DNA of 7,948 nt from an uncultured Rubellimicrobium sp. Its GTDB lineage: Bacteria; Pseudomonadota; Alphaproteobacteria; Rhodobacterales; Rhodobacteraceae. The translations under genes were made by a program, and so were the position numbers. Below the pieces are notes generated by a model. That model ran no database searches and was not told where the DNA came from. It was given only the letters and a program-made list of their open reading frames with translations. Shown in pieces: positions 1-7,141 of this stretch. The first letter of the stretch is position 1. Each line of letters starts with the position of its first letter. The stretch is taken from NCBI GenBank assembly GCA_902805995.1, contig CADCUU010000064.1:1-7948 (forward strand). Reading direction: 5' to 3'.

Positions 1-1
1 A

Positions 2-676
2 AAGCTCGAAAAGCTCTCCGTGTCCGATGGCCTGCGCGCCGTGCGATTCGCCGAGGTCGTGGTCATTCTCCTCGACGTGGACATCCCCTTCGAGCAGCAG
101 GACCTCCGCATCGCCGACCTGGCGGAGCGCGAGGGCCGGGCGGTCGTGATCGCCGTCAACAAATGGGACCTCGCCACCGACCGGGAGGCGCGGCTCGCCC
201 ATCTGAAGGAATCGTTCGAGCGTCTGCTGCCGCAGCTGCGCGGCGCGCCCCTCGTGACCGTCAGCGCCAAGACGGGACGGGGCCTCGACCGGCTCCACGA
301 CGCCGTCGTCAAGGCGCACGAGGTCTGGAACCGCCGCATCCCGACCGCGCAGCTCAACCGCTGGCTCATGGGCATGACCGAGGCGCATCCGCCGCCGGCC
401 CCTGGCGGGCGCCGGATCAAGATGCGCTACATGACCCAGGTGAAGACGCGGCCCCCCGCCTTCGTCGTCATGTCCACCCACCCCGAGGACGTCGCGACGA
501 GCTACGAGCGCTACCTCGTCAACGGGTTGCGCAACGCCTTCGACCTCGACGGCACGCCGATTCGCCTGATGCTACGGGACCGGTCGGAGAAGAACCCGTT
601 CAAGGATCGCAAGAAGGCCAATATCACCTCGCTGACAAAGCACCTCAAGGACCGGGCCCAGGGCGGCGGGTCGTAG
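2..676 (+). CDS. der: GTPase Der (EngA), C-terminal part, truncated by window start
   Basis: Der is a double-GTPase that helps assemble the 50S ribosomal subunit in the cytoplasm. Only the last 224 residues are visible; the family is usually about 450-490 aa, so the first GTPase domain and the start of the second lie outside the window. The frame is open from base 2 with [10 protein letters not shown], which normally follows the G3 (DTAG) motif of the second G domain. An in-frame GTG at 20 is internal, not the start. Visible motifs are the G4 motif NKWD (residues 53-56 of the fragment, bases 158-169) and the G5 motif SAK (residues 88-90). The C-terminal KH-like RNA-binding domain follows, with [14 protein letters not shown] and the usual KNPF near the end. 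The gene stops with TAG at 674-676 and converges on the next gene 7 bp away. Identification is secure; nothing looks broken. Confidence 0.96.
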   Translation, partial: KLEKLSVSDGLRAVRFAEVVVILLDVDIPFEQQDLRIADLAEREGRAVVIAVNKWDLATDREARLAHLKESFERLLPQLRGAPLVTVSAKTGRGLDRLHDAVVKAHEVWNRRIPTAQLNRWLMGMTEAHPPPAPGGRRIKMRYMTQVKTRPPAFVVMSTHPEDVATSYERYLVNGLRNAFDLDGTPIRLMLRDRSEKNPFKDRKKANITSLTKHLKDRAQGGGS

Positions 677-683
677 CCCGCGC

Positions 684-1403
684 TCAGACAGGCCGGGCCG
701 GGGCCACACGCCGCCGCCCGGCCCAGGCCACCACGGCCAGTGACAGGATGCCCGCGACCGCAAGGGCCGTGACCCCCGGCAGGTCCGCGCCGTTCTTCAT
801 CGCGATCCCGAACAGCCCCCAGCAGACCGTCACTGCGTATTCCGGCGTCTGCGGCTTGGCGACCAGCACCGCGACGGCCGTCAGCAGCGCGAGGGGGATG
901 CCGATGAACGCCCAGCCCAGCGACCCCGGCCCGATGCCCCAGCCCGCCATGGTGCTTCCCAGGGAGACGAAGGCCGCCGCCGTGAGCCAGCCCGCATAAA
1001 GCGCGACCGGCGCCTGAAGCCACCAGCGATCCCGCGCAGGCGCGCGCAGCAGCGCCCAGACCGCCGAGGCAAGCATCCCGAAGATCACGACCGTGGCCCA
1101 GACGGCGGACACATTCGCGATGGCCACCCAGGGCGTCCCGAGGACGAGGCTCAGGAGCAGCGGCACCCGCGCCCGGTCCCATTGGGGATCGTCCGCGCGC
1201 TTGAGGATGCCGAACACCGCCGAGACCAGCAGCCAGCCATAGATCACGCCCCAGACGGAGAAGGCCCAGCCCGCCGGCTGGATCGGTGGGTCCACCTGCG
1301 GGATGGGCACCTGCGTGCCGTCATACCCATCGAAGGGGATCAGATAGCCCGAGGCGATGAAGGCCAGGGTGAAGAGCAGCACGAGGAGGGGCAGGGGGCG
1401 CAT
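684..1403 (-). CDS. TspO/MBR-like tryptophan-rich integral membrane protein
   Basis: This 239-aa protein is almost entirely hydrophobic. Likely membrane spans lie near residues 5-21, 43-66, 80-100, 101-119, 129-149, 162-182 and 210-228, with a basic C-terminal tail (RRRVAPARPV). It has 14 Trp (about 6 percent). Segments such as FSVWGVIYGWLL (48-59) and LYAGWLTAAAFVS (135-147) resemble the core helices of TspO/MBR proteins, and similar alphaproteobacterial proteins are commonly annotated as tryptophan-rich sensory protein. Canonical TspO is about 160 aa with five helices, so this is a longer, divergent relative and I give no gene symbol. TspO proteins bind porphyrins and cholesterol-like ligands, and in Rhodobacter they affect photosynthesis gene expression; whether that applies here is unknown. 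The ATG at 1403 is chosen because the first helix follows directly; no clear Shine-Dalgarno sequence precedes it. It has no neighbour in haem, carotenoid or photosynthesis pathways inside the window. Confidence 0.8.
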   Translation of the reverse strand: MRPLPLLVLLFTLAFIASGYLIPFDGYDGTQVPIPQVDPPIQPAGWAFSVWGVIYGWLLVSAVFGILKRADDPQWDRARVPLLLSLVLGTPWVAIANVSAVWATVVIFGMLASAVWALLRAPARDRWWLQAPVALYAGWLTAAAFVSLGSTMAGWGIGPGSLGWAFIGIPLALLTAVAVLVAKPQTPEYAVTVCWGLFGIAMKNGADLPGVTALAVAGILSLAVVAWAGRRRVAPARPV

Positions 1404-1710
1404 GGCTCAGATAGAGGGCGGACCACGGCCCGCTTCAAGCCCTATCGGACCAGACCGTCCTAGGAGTCCCGCAGGGCAGCCCCGGCTTCGCACCCACCCG
1501 CATCGAAGACCGGCTACTTCCCAAGGCAATCGCGGCGGGAAGAGGGAGCTTCGATACCGCCCCGCGAGTCACTCGTCTGACGCAAGCGCCCCCTTTGCGG
1601 CGATCGGCGTCGCCGTTCAAGAACGCCCCTCCGCATCGGAGAATGGCGGTCCCGCAAAGCGATCGAGGCGGGGCGAGGGCTCATCTGCCCCGCCCCGCGC
1701 AACGACCCTA
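1404..1710. other. Gene-free intergenic stretch between serS and the TspO-like gene
   Basis: This 307-bp stretch lies downstream of serS and upstream of the TspO-like gene, both on the minus strand. I see no convincing coding sequence: the open frames crossing it are short, lack family motifs and have no ribosome binding site. It holds several small perfect hairpins: stems 1598-1603/1610-1615 (6 bp), 1629-1633/1637-1641 (5 bp) and 1667-1674/1687-1694 (8 bp). An ATCGAAG (1502-1508) and its complement (1549-1555) form a more distant pair. In DNA this GC-rich, short stems arise easily by chance. The promoter of the TspO-like gene should lie near 1404-1480, but I could not identify convincing -35 and -10 boxes. 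Confidence 0.6.
1667..1694 (-). terminator. Candidate terminator hairpin downstream of serS
   Basis: An 8-bp perfect GC-rich stem (GGCGGGGC at 1667-1674 pairing with GCCCCGCC at 1687-1694) encloses a 12-nt loop. It begins 17 bp past the serS stop codon, reading on the minus strand. No clean U-tract follows, only TCGATCGCTTT, so this is not a textbook intrinsic terminator. Position and stem strength are the only support; it could instead protect the serS mRNA 3' end. Confidence 0.35.
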
Positions 1711-3000
1711 TCAGGCTAGCGTCCCCTCGGAGGTGATCCGGGTCGCGCCACGCAGGTAGGGGTGCAGGACCTCGGGCAGCGTGACCGAGCCGTCCTCCTC
1801 CTGCCCGTTCTCCAGCACCGCGATCAGCGTTCGGCCAACGGCGAGGCCCGATCCGTTCAGCGTGTGCACGAATTCGGGCTTGCCCCCGGCGCTGGGCCGG
1901 TAGCGCGCGTTCATCCGCCGCGCCTGATAGTCGCCGCAGGTGCTGACGGAGCTGATCTCGCGGTAGCGGTTCTGACCGGGCAGCCAGACCTCCAAGTCAT
2001 GCGTGCGCCGCGCCCCTGCGCCCATGTCCCCCGCGCAAAGCACCACCGTCCGGTAGGGCAGCCCCAGCCGTTCGAGAACCGTCTCCGCGCAGCGGGTCAT
2101 GCGGCGGTGCTCCGCGTCCGACTCCTCGGGCCGGGTGACGGACACCATCTCGACCTTCTCGAACTGGTGCTGGCGGAGCATCCCCGAGGTATCGCGGCCC
2201 GCCGATCCCGCCTCGGACCGGAAGCACTGGGTGTGGGCGACATAGCGGCGGGGCAGGGTCGCCTCCTCCACCAGCTCGCCGTTGACGATGTTGGTCAGCG
2301 TCACCTCGGCGGTCGGGACGAGCCACCATCCGTTCGTGGTCTCAAAGGAGTCCTCGGCAAACTTGGGCAGCTGCCCGGTGCCGAGCATCATCTCCGGCTT
2401 CACGAGGACCGGCGTCCAGGTCTCGCTCAGCCCGTGCTCCTCAATGTGCAGGTCGAGCATGAACTGCGCCAGGGCCCGATGGAGCCGCGCCATCGCGCCG
2501 GTCAGGACGACGAAGCGGCTCCCCGCCAGCTTGGCGGCGGTGCCGAAGTCCATGCCCCGCGCGGCGGGAAGGTCGTAGTGCTCGCGCGGCTGGAAGGCGA
2601 AGTCGCGCGGAGTGCCCCAGCGGTTGATCTCGATGTTGTCGGCCTCATCCTTGCCGTCTGGCACGTCGGCGTAGGGCAGGTTGGGAATCTGAAGAAGCAG
2701 ATCGCGGAGCTTAGCATCCGCAGCTTTGGCTTCCTCAGTCAGCCGCGAAACGCGCTCCTTAGAAGCGGCGACGAAATCGCGCTTCTGCTGGAACTCGGCT
2801 TCATCGCCACGAGCTTTGGCCGCGCCAGCTTCCTTGGAAGCGCGGTTCAAGTACGACTGAGTCGTCTCTGCTTCTTCGATGCGATCCCTACGATATTCAT
2901 CGAGGCTCAGGACTTTTTCGCTCATCGGCGACAGGCCGCGCCGGGACAGCGCGGCGTCGAAGGCGGCCGGGTTCTCTCGGATGGCGCGGATGTCGTGCAT
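1711..3000 (-). CDS. serS: Seryl-tRNA synthetase
   Basis: SerS charges tRNA-Ser (and tRNA-Sec where present) with serine in two ATP-dependent steps in the cytoplasm. The 429-aa length fits bacterial SerS (about 420-435). The N-terminal region, residues 30-100, is charged and helical and corresponds to the long antiparallel coiled coil that grips the tRNA variable arm. The class II catalytic core follows: the TAE serine-binding loop (T230-E232), motif 2 with [14 protein letters not shown] (260-273), the conserved [10 protein letters not shown] (342-351), and motif 3 with [10 protein letters not shown] (383-392). The start [10 protein letters not shown] matches the family N-terminus (M-D-I-R-x-I-R-x-N); no strong Shine-Dalgarno precedes the ATG at 3000-2998. 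The gene is transcribed away from yajC, and 203 bp separate the two starts. No lesion is visible. Confidence 0.98.
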   Translation of the reverse strand: MHDIRAIRENPAAFDAALSRRGLSPMSEKVLSLDEYRRDRIEEAETTQSYLNRASKEAGAAKARGDEAEFQQKRDFVAASKERVSRLTEEAKAADAKLRDLLLQIPNLPYADVPDGKDEADNIEINRWGTPRDFAFQPREHYDLPAARGMDFGTAAKLAGSRFVVLTGAMARLHRALAQFMLDLHIEEHGLSETWTPVLVKPEMMLGTGQLPKFAEDSFETTNGWWLVPTAEVTLTNIVNGELVEEATLPRRYVAHTQCFRSEAGSAGRDTSGMLRQHQFEKVEMVSVTRPEESDAEHRRMTRCAETVLERLGLPYRTVVLCAGDMGAGARRTHDLEVWLPGQNRYREISSVSTCGDYQARRMNARYRPSAGGKPEFVHTLNGSGLAVGRTLIAVLENGQEEDGSVTLPEVLHPYLRGATRITSEGTLA

Positions 3001-3117
3001 GGGTCAGGGTCCACGAAAAGGGTTGGGGCCGGATTGGGGCCGCGCCCCCTATGCCCCATCCCCCGCCTGCGCGGAAGTGCCGCGAGGAGCCCCGCGAGCG
3101 CTCACGGGAGGGTGCCG

Positions 3118-3146
3118 TTGCCAAGGGGGGGATCGGCCCTTATGTT
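3118..3146 (+). promoter_or_regulatory. Predicted sigma70-type promoter for the yajC-secDF operon
   Basis: TTGCCA at 3118-3123 matches the -35 consensus TTGACA at 5 of 6 positions. After exactly 17 bp, TATGTT at 3141-3146 matches the -10 consensus TATAAT at 4 of 6. Transcription would start near 3153, giving a leader of about 50 nt before the yajC ATG at 3204. The position, directly upstream of the first gene of a tight same-strand cluster, supports the call. It is a consensus match only. Confidence 0.55.
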
Positions 3147-3159
3147 GCCGCGACTTTCC

Positions 3160-3178
3160 GGGGCGGGCCAATCGCCCC
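3160..3178 (+). other. Short hairpin in the predicted yajC leader
   Basis: GGGGCG (3160-3165) pairs perfectly with CGCCCC (3173-3178) around a 7-nt loop, GGCCAAT. It falls between the predicted transcription start and the Shine-Dalgarno sequence of yajC, so it would form near the 5' end of the operon mRNA. It may stabilise or regulate the message, or simply reflect high GC content. There is no U-tract, so it is not an attenuator in itself. Confidence 0.3.
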
Positions 3179-3193
3179 CCTCACGCGCATGCA

Positions 3194-3198
3194 AAGGA
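3194..3198 (+). promoter_or_regulatory. Shine-Dalgarno sequence of yajC
   Basis: AAGGA lies 5 nt before the ATG at 3204. It decides the start of yajC: the frame is open 51 codons further upstream to an ATG at 3051, but that part lacks a ribosome binding site and encodes an Arg/Pro-rich stretch not seen in YajC proteins. Confidence 0.75.
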
Positions 3199-3203
3199 CC
3201 GCC

Positions 3204-3488
3204 ATGGAAGGCATCGCTTCCCTCGTCCCGCTCGTTCTCGTCTTCCTCATCATGTACTTCCTGCTGATCCGGCCTCAGCAGCAGAAGCTGAAGCAGCATC
3301 AGGCCATGGTCGCCGCCCTGCGGCGGGGCGATCAGGTCGTGACCTCCGGCGGGATCGTGGGCCGCGTCACCCGCGTCAAGGACAACGAGAACGAGGTCGA
3401 GGTCGAGATCGCGCCAAACGTCAACGTGCGCGTGGTCCGCTCCACCATCCAGACCGTCGTCAGCAAGACTGAACCGGCGAAAGCCTGA
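3204..3488 (+). CDS. yajC: Preprotein translocase subunit YajC
   Basis: YajC is a small inner-membrane partner of SecD and SecF in the Sec holotranslocon. The 94-aa product is the usual size. Residues 6-22 (SLVPLVLVFLIMYFLLI) form one membrane span, followed by the family hallmark RPQQQKLKQHQ (23-33) and then RRGDQVVTSGGIVGRV (41-56), the conserved core of the soluble domain. The charged C-terminal domain ends in KTEPAKA. The start at 3204 is supported by AAGGA 5 nt upstream and by the membrane helix starting right after the Met. It is the first gene of the operon, and its TGA at 3486-3488 is followed by the secD ATG after one base, so translation is probably coupled. Confidence 0.97.
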   Translation: MEGIASLVPLVLVFLIMYFLLIRPQQQKLKQHQAMVAALRRGDQVVTSGGIVGRVTRVKDNENEVEVEIAPNVNVRVVRSTIQTVVSKTEPAKA

Positions 3489-3489
3489 C

Positions 3490-5154
3490 ATGATCTTCAT
3501 CCCTCTCTGGCAGCGCCTTCTGGTGGTGCTGGCCGTGGTGGCGGGAGTGCTCTTCGCGCTCCCGAACCTGTTCTATGATCGCGTGGAGCGTCACAACGAC
3601 GCCGCGGCCCAGATCGGGGCCGGCCTGACGACGCCCGAGCTGGAGGCTGACGCCTCGCTCTGGCCGGACTGGCTGCCCTCCGGTCTTGTGCATCTGGGCC
3701 TCGACCTCCGCGGCGGCGCGTCGCTTCTGGCCGAGGTTCAGGTGGAGGACGTCTACGCCTCCCGCATGGACGTGCTCTGGCCCGAGATCCGCGACGCCCT
3801 CGCGGCCGAGCGGGACACCGTGGGTTTCGTCACCCGCGACGAGGAGGGCGACGCGTCGCAACTCCGCATCCGCATCTCCAATCCCGCCGGCGCGGCCCGC
3901 GCCATCGAGATTGTGCGCGGGCTCGCCCAGCCGGTGGCGAGCTTCACCGGCGGCGGTGCGTCGGACATCGAGGTCGTGGCGAACGGCGACCTCCTGACCG
4001 TCCAGCTGTCCGAGGCCGAGCGTGCCGCGACCGATTCGCGCACCGTCCAGCAGGCGCTGGAGATCGTGCGCCGCCGCATCGACGAGGTCGGCACCCGCGA
4101 GCCCAACATCGTCCGCCAGGGCTCCGACCGCATCCTGGTGGAGGTGCCCGGCGTGGGCTCCGCGCAGGAGGTCAAGGACCTGATCGGCACCACCGCGCAG
4201 CTCACCTTCCAGCCCGTGGTGAGCCGCACCGCAGATGCCGAGGCGGACCCGGGCACCGGCAACATCCTTCTCCCCTCCCTCGACGAGGAGGGCGTGTTCT
4301 ACGTGCTGGAGCGCGCCCCCGTCGTCACGGGCGAGGAACTGGTGGACGCTCAGCCGTCCTTTGACCAGAGCGGCAACCCCGCGGTGTCGTTCCGCTTCAA
4401 CCCCCAGGGCGCTCGCGCCTTTGGCGAATACACCGCCGAGAACATCGGCGCCCCCTTCGCGATCGTGCTCGACGAGGAGGTGATCTCCGCCCCCGTGATC
4501 CAGAGCGCGATCCCGGGCGGGTCGGGCATCATCACCGGCCAGTTCACCGTGGAGGAGTCGACCGACCTCGCCGTGCTGCTGCGCGCAGGCGCCCTTCCGG
4601 CGGAGCTCACCTTCCTCGAGGAGCGGACCATCGGTCCCGAGCTTGGGCGCGATTCGATCGAGGCGGGGCAGACGGCGGCCTGGGCGGCGATGGTCCTCGT
4701 GCTGATCTTCATGGTGGCGTCCTACGGCGCCTTCGGCGTCGTCGCGATGGTGGCGCTGGTCATCAACATCGTCCTCATCATCGCCATTCTGTCGGCGCTG
4801 GGGGCCGCGCTGACGCTGCCCGGCATCGCGGGCATCGTGCTCACCATGGGGCAGGCGGTGGACGCCAACGTCCTCATCTACGAGCGCATGCGCGAGGAGA
4901 TCCGCCGTGGCGCGGGCCCGGTGAAGGCCGTGCAGGAAGGGTTCGCCAAGGCCATCTCGGCCATCGTGGACGCGAACGTCACGACCTTCATCGTCGCGGC
5001 CATCATGTTCTTCGTGGGGTCTGGCCCGATCCGCGGCTTTGCCGTGACGCTCGCCATCGGCGTGGTGACCACCATCATCACCGGCGTGTTCGTGACCCGT
5101 CTCCTGATCGCCCTCTGGTTCGCGCGGACCAGGCCCAAGACCATCGTCGTGTAA
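3490..5154 (+). CDS. secD: Protein translocase subunit SecD
   Basis: SecD is an inner-membrane RND-superfamily protein which, with SecF, uses the proton-motive force to complete export of proteins through SecYEG. The 554-aa product has an N-terminal span (7-25) and then the periplasmic P1 region, opened by GLVHLGLDLRGGASLL (65-80), the SecD signature. A large periplasmic domain follows to about residue 380, then IGPELGRDSIEAG (381-393). Further spans lie near 394-412, 416-437, 441-463, 492-510 and 516-540. The fourth span carries TMGQAVDANVLIYERMREE (452-470), with the conserved Asp (D458) thought to take part in proton transport. The start sits one base after the yajC stop with only a weak upstream GAAAG. 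The TAA stop is part of the secF ribosome binding site. The gene appears intact. Confidence 0.98.
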   Translation: MIFIPLWQRLLVVLAVVAGVLFALPNLFYDRVERHNDAAAQIGAGLTTPELEADASLWPDWLPSGLVHLGLDLRGGASLLAEVQVEDVYASRMDVLWPEIRDALAAERDTVGFVTRDEEGDASQLRIRISNPAGAARAIEIVRGLAQPVASFTGGGASDIEVVANGDLLTVQLSEAERAATDSRTVQQALEIVRRRIDEVGTREPNIVRQGSDRILVEVPGVGSAQEVKDLIGTTAQLTFQPVVSRTADAEADPGTGNILLPSLDEEGVFYVLERAPVVTGEELVDAQPSFDQSGNPAVSFRFNPQGARAFGEYTAENIGAPFAIVLDEEVISAPVIQSAIPGGSGIITGQFTVEESTDLAVLLRAGALPAELTFLEERTIGPELGRDSIEAGQTAAWAAMVLVLIFMVASYGAFGVVAMVALVINIVLIIAILSALGAALTLPGIAGIVLTMGQAVDANVLIYERMREEIRRGAGPVKAVQEGFAKAISAIVDANVTTFIVAAIMFFVGSGPIRGFAVTLAIGVVTTIITGVFVTRLLIALWFARTRPKTIVV

Positions 5155-5157
5155 GGA
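5152..5157 (+). promoter_or_regulatory. Shine-Dalgarno sequence of secF overlapping the secD stop
   Basis: TAAGGA contains the secD stop codon (TAA, 5152-5154) and a ribosome binding site 7 nt before the secF ATG at 5165. The arrangement suggests that SecD and SecF are translated in step, as expected for subunits of one complex. Confidence 0.7.
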
Positions 5158-5164
5158 TCTGAAC

Positions 5165-6133
5165 ATGGCCTGGCGCCTGCGACTTGCCCCCGAAAAGACC
5201 AACATCAACTTCTTTCGCCTTCAGTGGATCACCCTGGGCCTGTCGACGGTCGCGGTGCTGGCGTCGTTCCTGTCCTTCATGACCCTGGGCTTCAACTTCG
5301 GGATCGACTTCAAGGGCGGGACGACCATCCGCACCGAGTCGTCGATCCCCGTCGATGTGGGGGCCTACCGCGACGTCCTGCAGGAACTGGGCCTGGGCGA
5401 CGTGACCATCACCGAGGTGTTCGACCCCACCTTCGCGGACGACCAGCATGTGGCGCAGGTTCGCATCGCCCCCCAGGAAGGGCAGGAGGCCGTCACGCCC
5501 GAGACCATCACCGCGGTGGAGGAAGCGCTGCGGGCCATCGATCCCGGCATGACCTTCCCTTCCGTCGAATCGGTAGGGCCCAAGGTGTCGGGCGAGCTGA
5601 TCCGCACGGCGTTCCTCGCGATCGCGGGGGCCTCGCTCGGCATCGGCATCTACATCTGGCTGCGGTTCGAGTGGCAGTATTCGCTGGGCACGATCGTGGC
5701 GCTCCTCCATGACGTGATCGTCACGGCGGGGATCTTCTCGCTGTTCCAGCTCAAGTTCGACCTGACCATCGTGGCGGCGCTGCTGACGATCCTGGGCTAT
5801 TCGGTGAACGACACGGTGGTGGTGTTCGACCGGCTCCGGGAAAACCTGCTCAAGTACAAGGCGATGCCGCTGCGGGACGTGATGAACCTGTCGGTGAACG
5901 AGACGCTGTCGCGCACCCTCGTCACCGCGGGCACCACGCTCCTCGCGCTGATCCCGCTCCTCATCTTCGGGGGGGACGTGATCCGCGGGTTCATCTTCGC
6001 GATGACGCTGGGCGTGTTCGTGGGGACCTATTCCTCGGTCTATGTCGCCAAGAACATCGTGCTGTGGATCGGGCTGCCGCGCGGTGAGAAGGTGCGGAAG
6101 CCCGGCAACGAATTCGCCGACATCGACGCCTGA
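5165..6133 (+). CDS. secF: Protein translocase subunit SecF
   Basis: SecF pairs with SecD in the inner membrane to drive late steps of Sec export. The 322-aa length is normal. The order is: a short cytoplasmic N-terminus, a span at 19-40, the SecF signature FNFGIDFKGGTT (43-54), a periplasmic domain to about 135, then VGPKVSGEL (137-145) leading into spans near 147-165, 172-194, 198-220, 248-268 and 272-300. TILGYSVNDTVVVFDRLREN (208-227) is the conserved motif of the fourth span, with D216 matching the SecD D458 region. H182-D183 in ALLHDV is also conserved in the family. Start by ATG with TAAGGA 7 nt upstream. The TGA at 6131-6133 is followed after 10 bp by the next gene, whose G-rich ribosome binding site begins inside the stop codon. 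Confidence 0.98.
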   Translation: MAWRLRLAPEKTNINFFRLQWITLGLSTVAVLASFLSFMTLGFNFGIDFKGGTTIRTESSIPVDVGAYRDVLQELGLGDVTITEVFDPTFADDQHVAQVRIAPQEGQEAVTPETITAVEEALRAIDPGMTFPSVESVGPKVSGELIRTAFLAIAGASLGIGIYIWLRFEWQYSLGTIVALLHDVIVTAGIFSLFQLKFDLTIVAALLTILGYSVNDTVVVFDRLRENLLKYKAMPLRDVMNLSVNETLSRTLVTAGTTLLALIPLLIFGGDVIRGFIFAMTLGVFVGTYSSVYVAKNIVLWIGLPRGEKVRKPGNEFADIDA

Positions 6134-6143
6134 GGGGGAGCCC

Positions 6144-6497
6144 ATGCTGCAAGAGATGCGCTTCCCCGACGCCCTGCCCGTGGACAGCTACGGGCCGGGC
6201 TTCTTCCGCGTGGGCGGGCGCGTCCATCACGGGCCGCTCCTTATCCTGCCCGATGCGGGCGTCCTGCCCTGGTCGGGGTGGGAGGATACGGCGCAGATCC
6301 TGGCCGAGGCCGGGCGCATGGACTTCCTTTTCGTCGGGACCGGGCCGGAGATGGGCTACCTCCCCACCGGCTTTCGCGCGGTGATGGAGGATGTGGGCCT
6401 GGGGCTGGAGCCGATGCCCACCCCCGCCGCCTGCCGCACCTTCAACGTGCTCCTGTCCGAGGGACGGCGCGTCGGAGTCGCGCTGATTCCCGTGTGA
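6144..6497 (+). CDS. Mth938-like domain (DUF498 / NDUFAF3-type) protein
   Basis: This 117-aa soluble protein belongs to the Mth938-like family (DUF498), a small single-domain fold. Visible family features are [13 protein letters not shown] (13-25), the hydrophobic strand [13 protein letters not shown] (31-43), [10 protein letters not shown] (61-70) and the strongly conserved [20 protein letters not shown] (96-115). The biochemical role in bacteria is not established. The mitochondrial relative NDUFAF3 helps assemble respiratory complex I, and its gene neighbourhood with Sec components is often noted. The start at 6144 has a purine-rich ribosome binding site (GAGGGGGAG, 6132-6140) beginning within the secF stop. 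The frame is open further upstream inside secF, but nothing there resembles the family. The TGA stop overlaps the GTG start of ccmA. Confidence 0.9.
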   Translation: MLQEMRFPDALPVDSYGPGFFRVGGRVHHGPLLILPDAGVLPWSGWEDTAQILAEAGRMDFLFVGTGPEMGYLPTGFRAVMEDVGLGLEPMPTPAACRTFNVLLSEGRRVGVALIPV

Positions 6498-7141
6498 CGC
6501 CTGACCCCGCTCCCGCAGGGGCTCTCCGGGTCGAGGATCTGGCCGTCGCCCGGGGCGGCGTTCCGGTGCTGAGCGGTCTGTCCTTCACTGTTGCCCCCGG
6601 CGCGGCGCTGATCCTTTGCGGGCCGAACGGGGCGGGCAAGACGACGCTGCTGCGGGTTCTTGCCGGACTCGCGCCTCCCTTGTCGGGCCGGATCGACATG
6701 GCCCAGGAGAGCGCCGCCTATGCGAGCCATGCCGACGGCATCAAGGCGGCGCTGAGCGTCGAGGAGAACCTGCGCTTCTGGGCTGAGCTTTACGCCCGGC
6801 CGTTCGACAGGGCCGTTTTGGGTGACTTCGACCTTCGCTCGCTTGCGGAACGCCCTGCGGGCACCCTGTCGGCCGGTCAGTCCCGCCGCTTGGGGCTCGC
6901 GCGGCTTGCGGTGATCGCCCGCCCGATCCTCCTCCTCGATGAACCTACCGTGTCGCTGGATGCGGCGTCCGTTGCGCGATTCGCGGATTGGCTGCGCGAC
7001 CGGCATCTCGGGGCGGGCGGACTGGCGGTCATCGCCACCCATGTGCCGCTGGGCCTGGACGCGCCGGAACTGGACCTGTCGGGGTTCCGGCCGGACCTCC
7101 GGACCGTCGAGACGCAGGGTTCGGATTCGGCGTTCTTGTGA
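6494..7141 (+). CDS. ccmA: Cytochrome c biogenesis ABC transporter ATP-binding protein CcmA
   Basis: CcmA is the cytoplasmic ATPase of the CcmABCD complex, which uses ATP hydrolysis to release haem-loaded CcmE in System I cytochrome c maturation. The 215-aa product (family about 200-215) has all main ABC elements: Walker A GPNGAGKT (43-50), signature LSAGQ (125-129), Walker B ILLLDEP (145-151) with catalytic E150, a D-loop SLDAAS (154-159) and the switch His in ATHVP (H183). SHADGIK (78-84) lies where E. coli CcmA has GHQPGIK, so the Q-loop Gln is replaced by Ala here. I chose the GTG at 6494, which overlaps the upstream TGA as GTGA. No good Shine-Dalgarno is seen, which suggests translational coupling. 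The next possible in-frame start would remove the first beta strand. The C-terminus ends GSDSAFL with TGA at 7139-7141. Confidence 0.95.
   Translation: MTPDPAPAGALRVEDLAVARGGVPVLSGLSFTVAPGAALILCGPNGAGKTTLLRVLAGLAPPLSGRIDMAQESAAYASHADGIKAALSVEENLRFWAELYARPFDRAVLGDFDLRSLAERPAGTLSAGQSRRLGLARLAVIARPILLLDEPTVSLDAASVARFADWLRDRHLGAGGLAVIATHVPLGLDAPELDLSGFRPDLRTVETQGSDSAFL

Noticed and set aside
20..22. GTG at 20 as the start of der
   Set aside because: The frame is open to the window edge, and the residues before it (KLEKLS) belong to the second G domain of Der. The gene simply runs off the window.
666..681. Hairpin GCGGG/CCCGC across the der stop as a bidirectional terminator
   Set aside because: It has only five base pairs, overlaps coding sequence and has no U-tract on either strand. 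The support is too weak for a feature.
3051..3203. A 51-codon N-terminal extension of yajC from the ATG at 3051
   Set aside because: The extension is Arg/Pro rich, lacks a ribosome binding site, spans the predicted promoter and is absent from YajC proteins. The ATG at 3204 has AAGGA at good spacing.
1762..3267. A 501-codon open frame on the plus strand opposite serS
   Set aside because: SerS has all class II synthetase motifs on the minus strand. The plus-strand translation has no recognisable domain and is a shadow of GC-biased third positions.
3460..5208. A 582-codon open frame on the minus strand covering secD
   Set aside because: It lies antisense to the clearly identified secD. Its translation is low-complexity (His, Asp, Arg and Gly rich), with no motif or ribosome binding site. 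Such mirror frames are expected opposite GC-rich genes.
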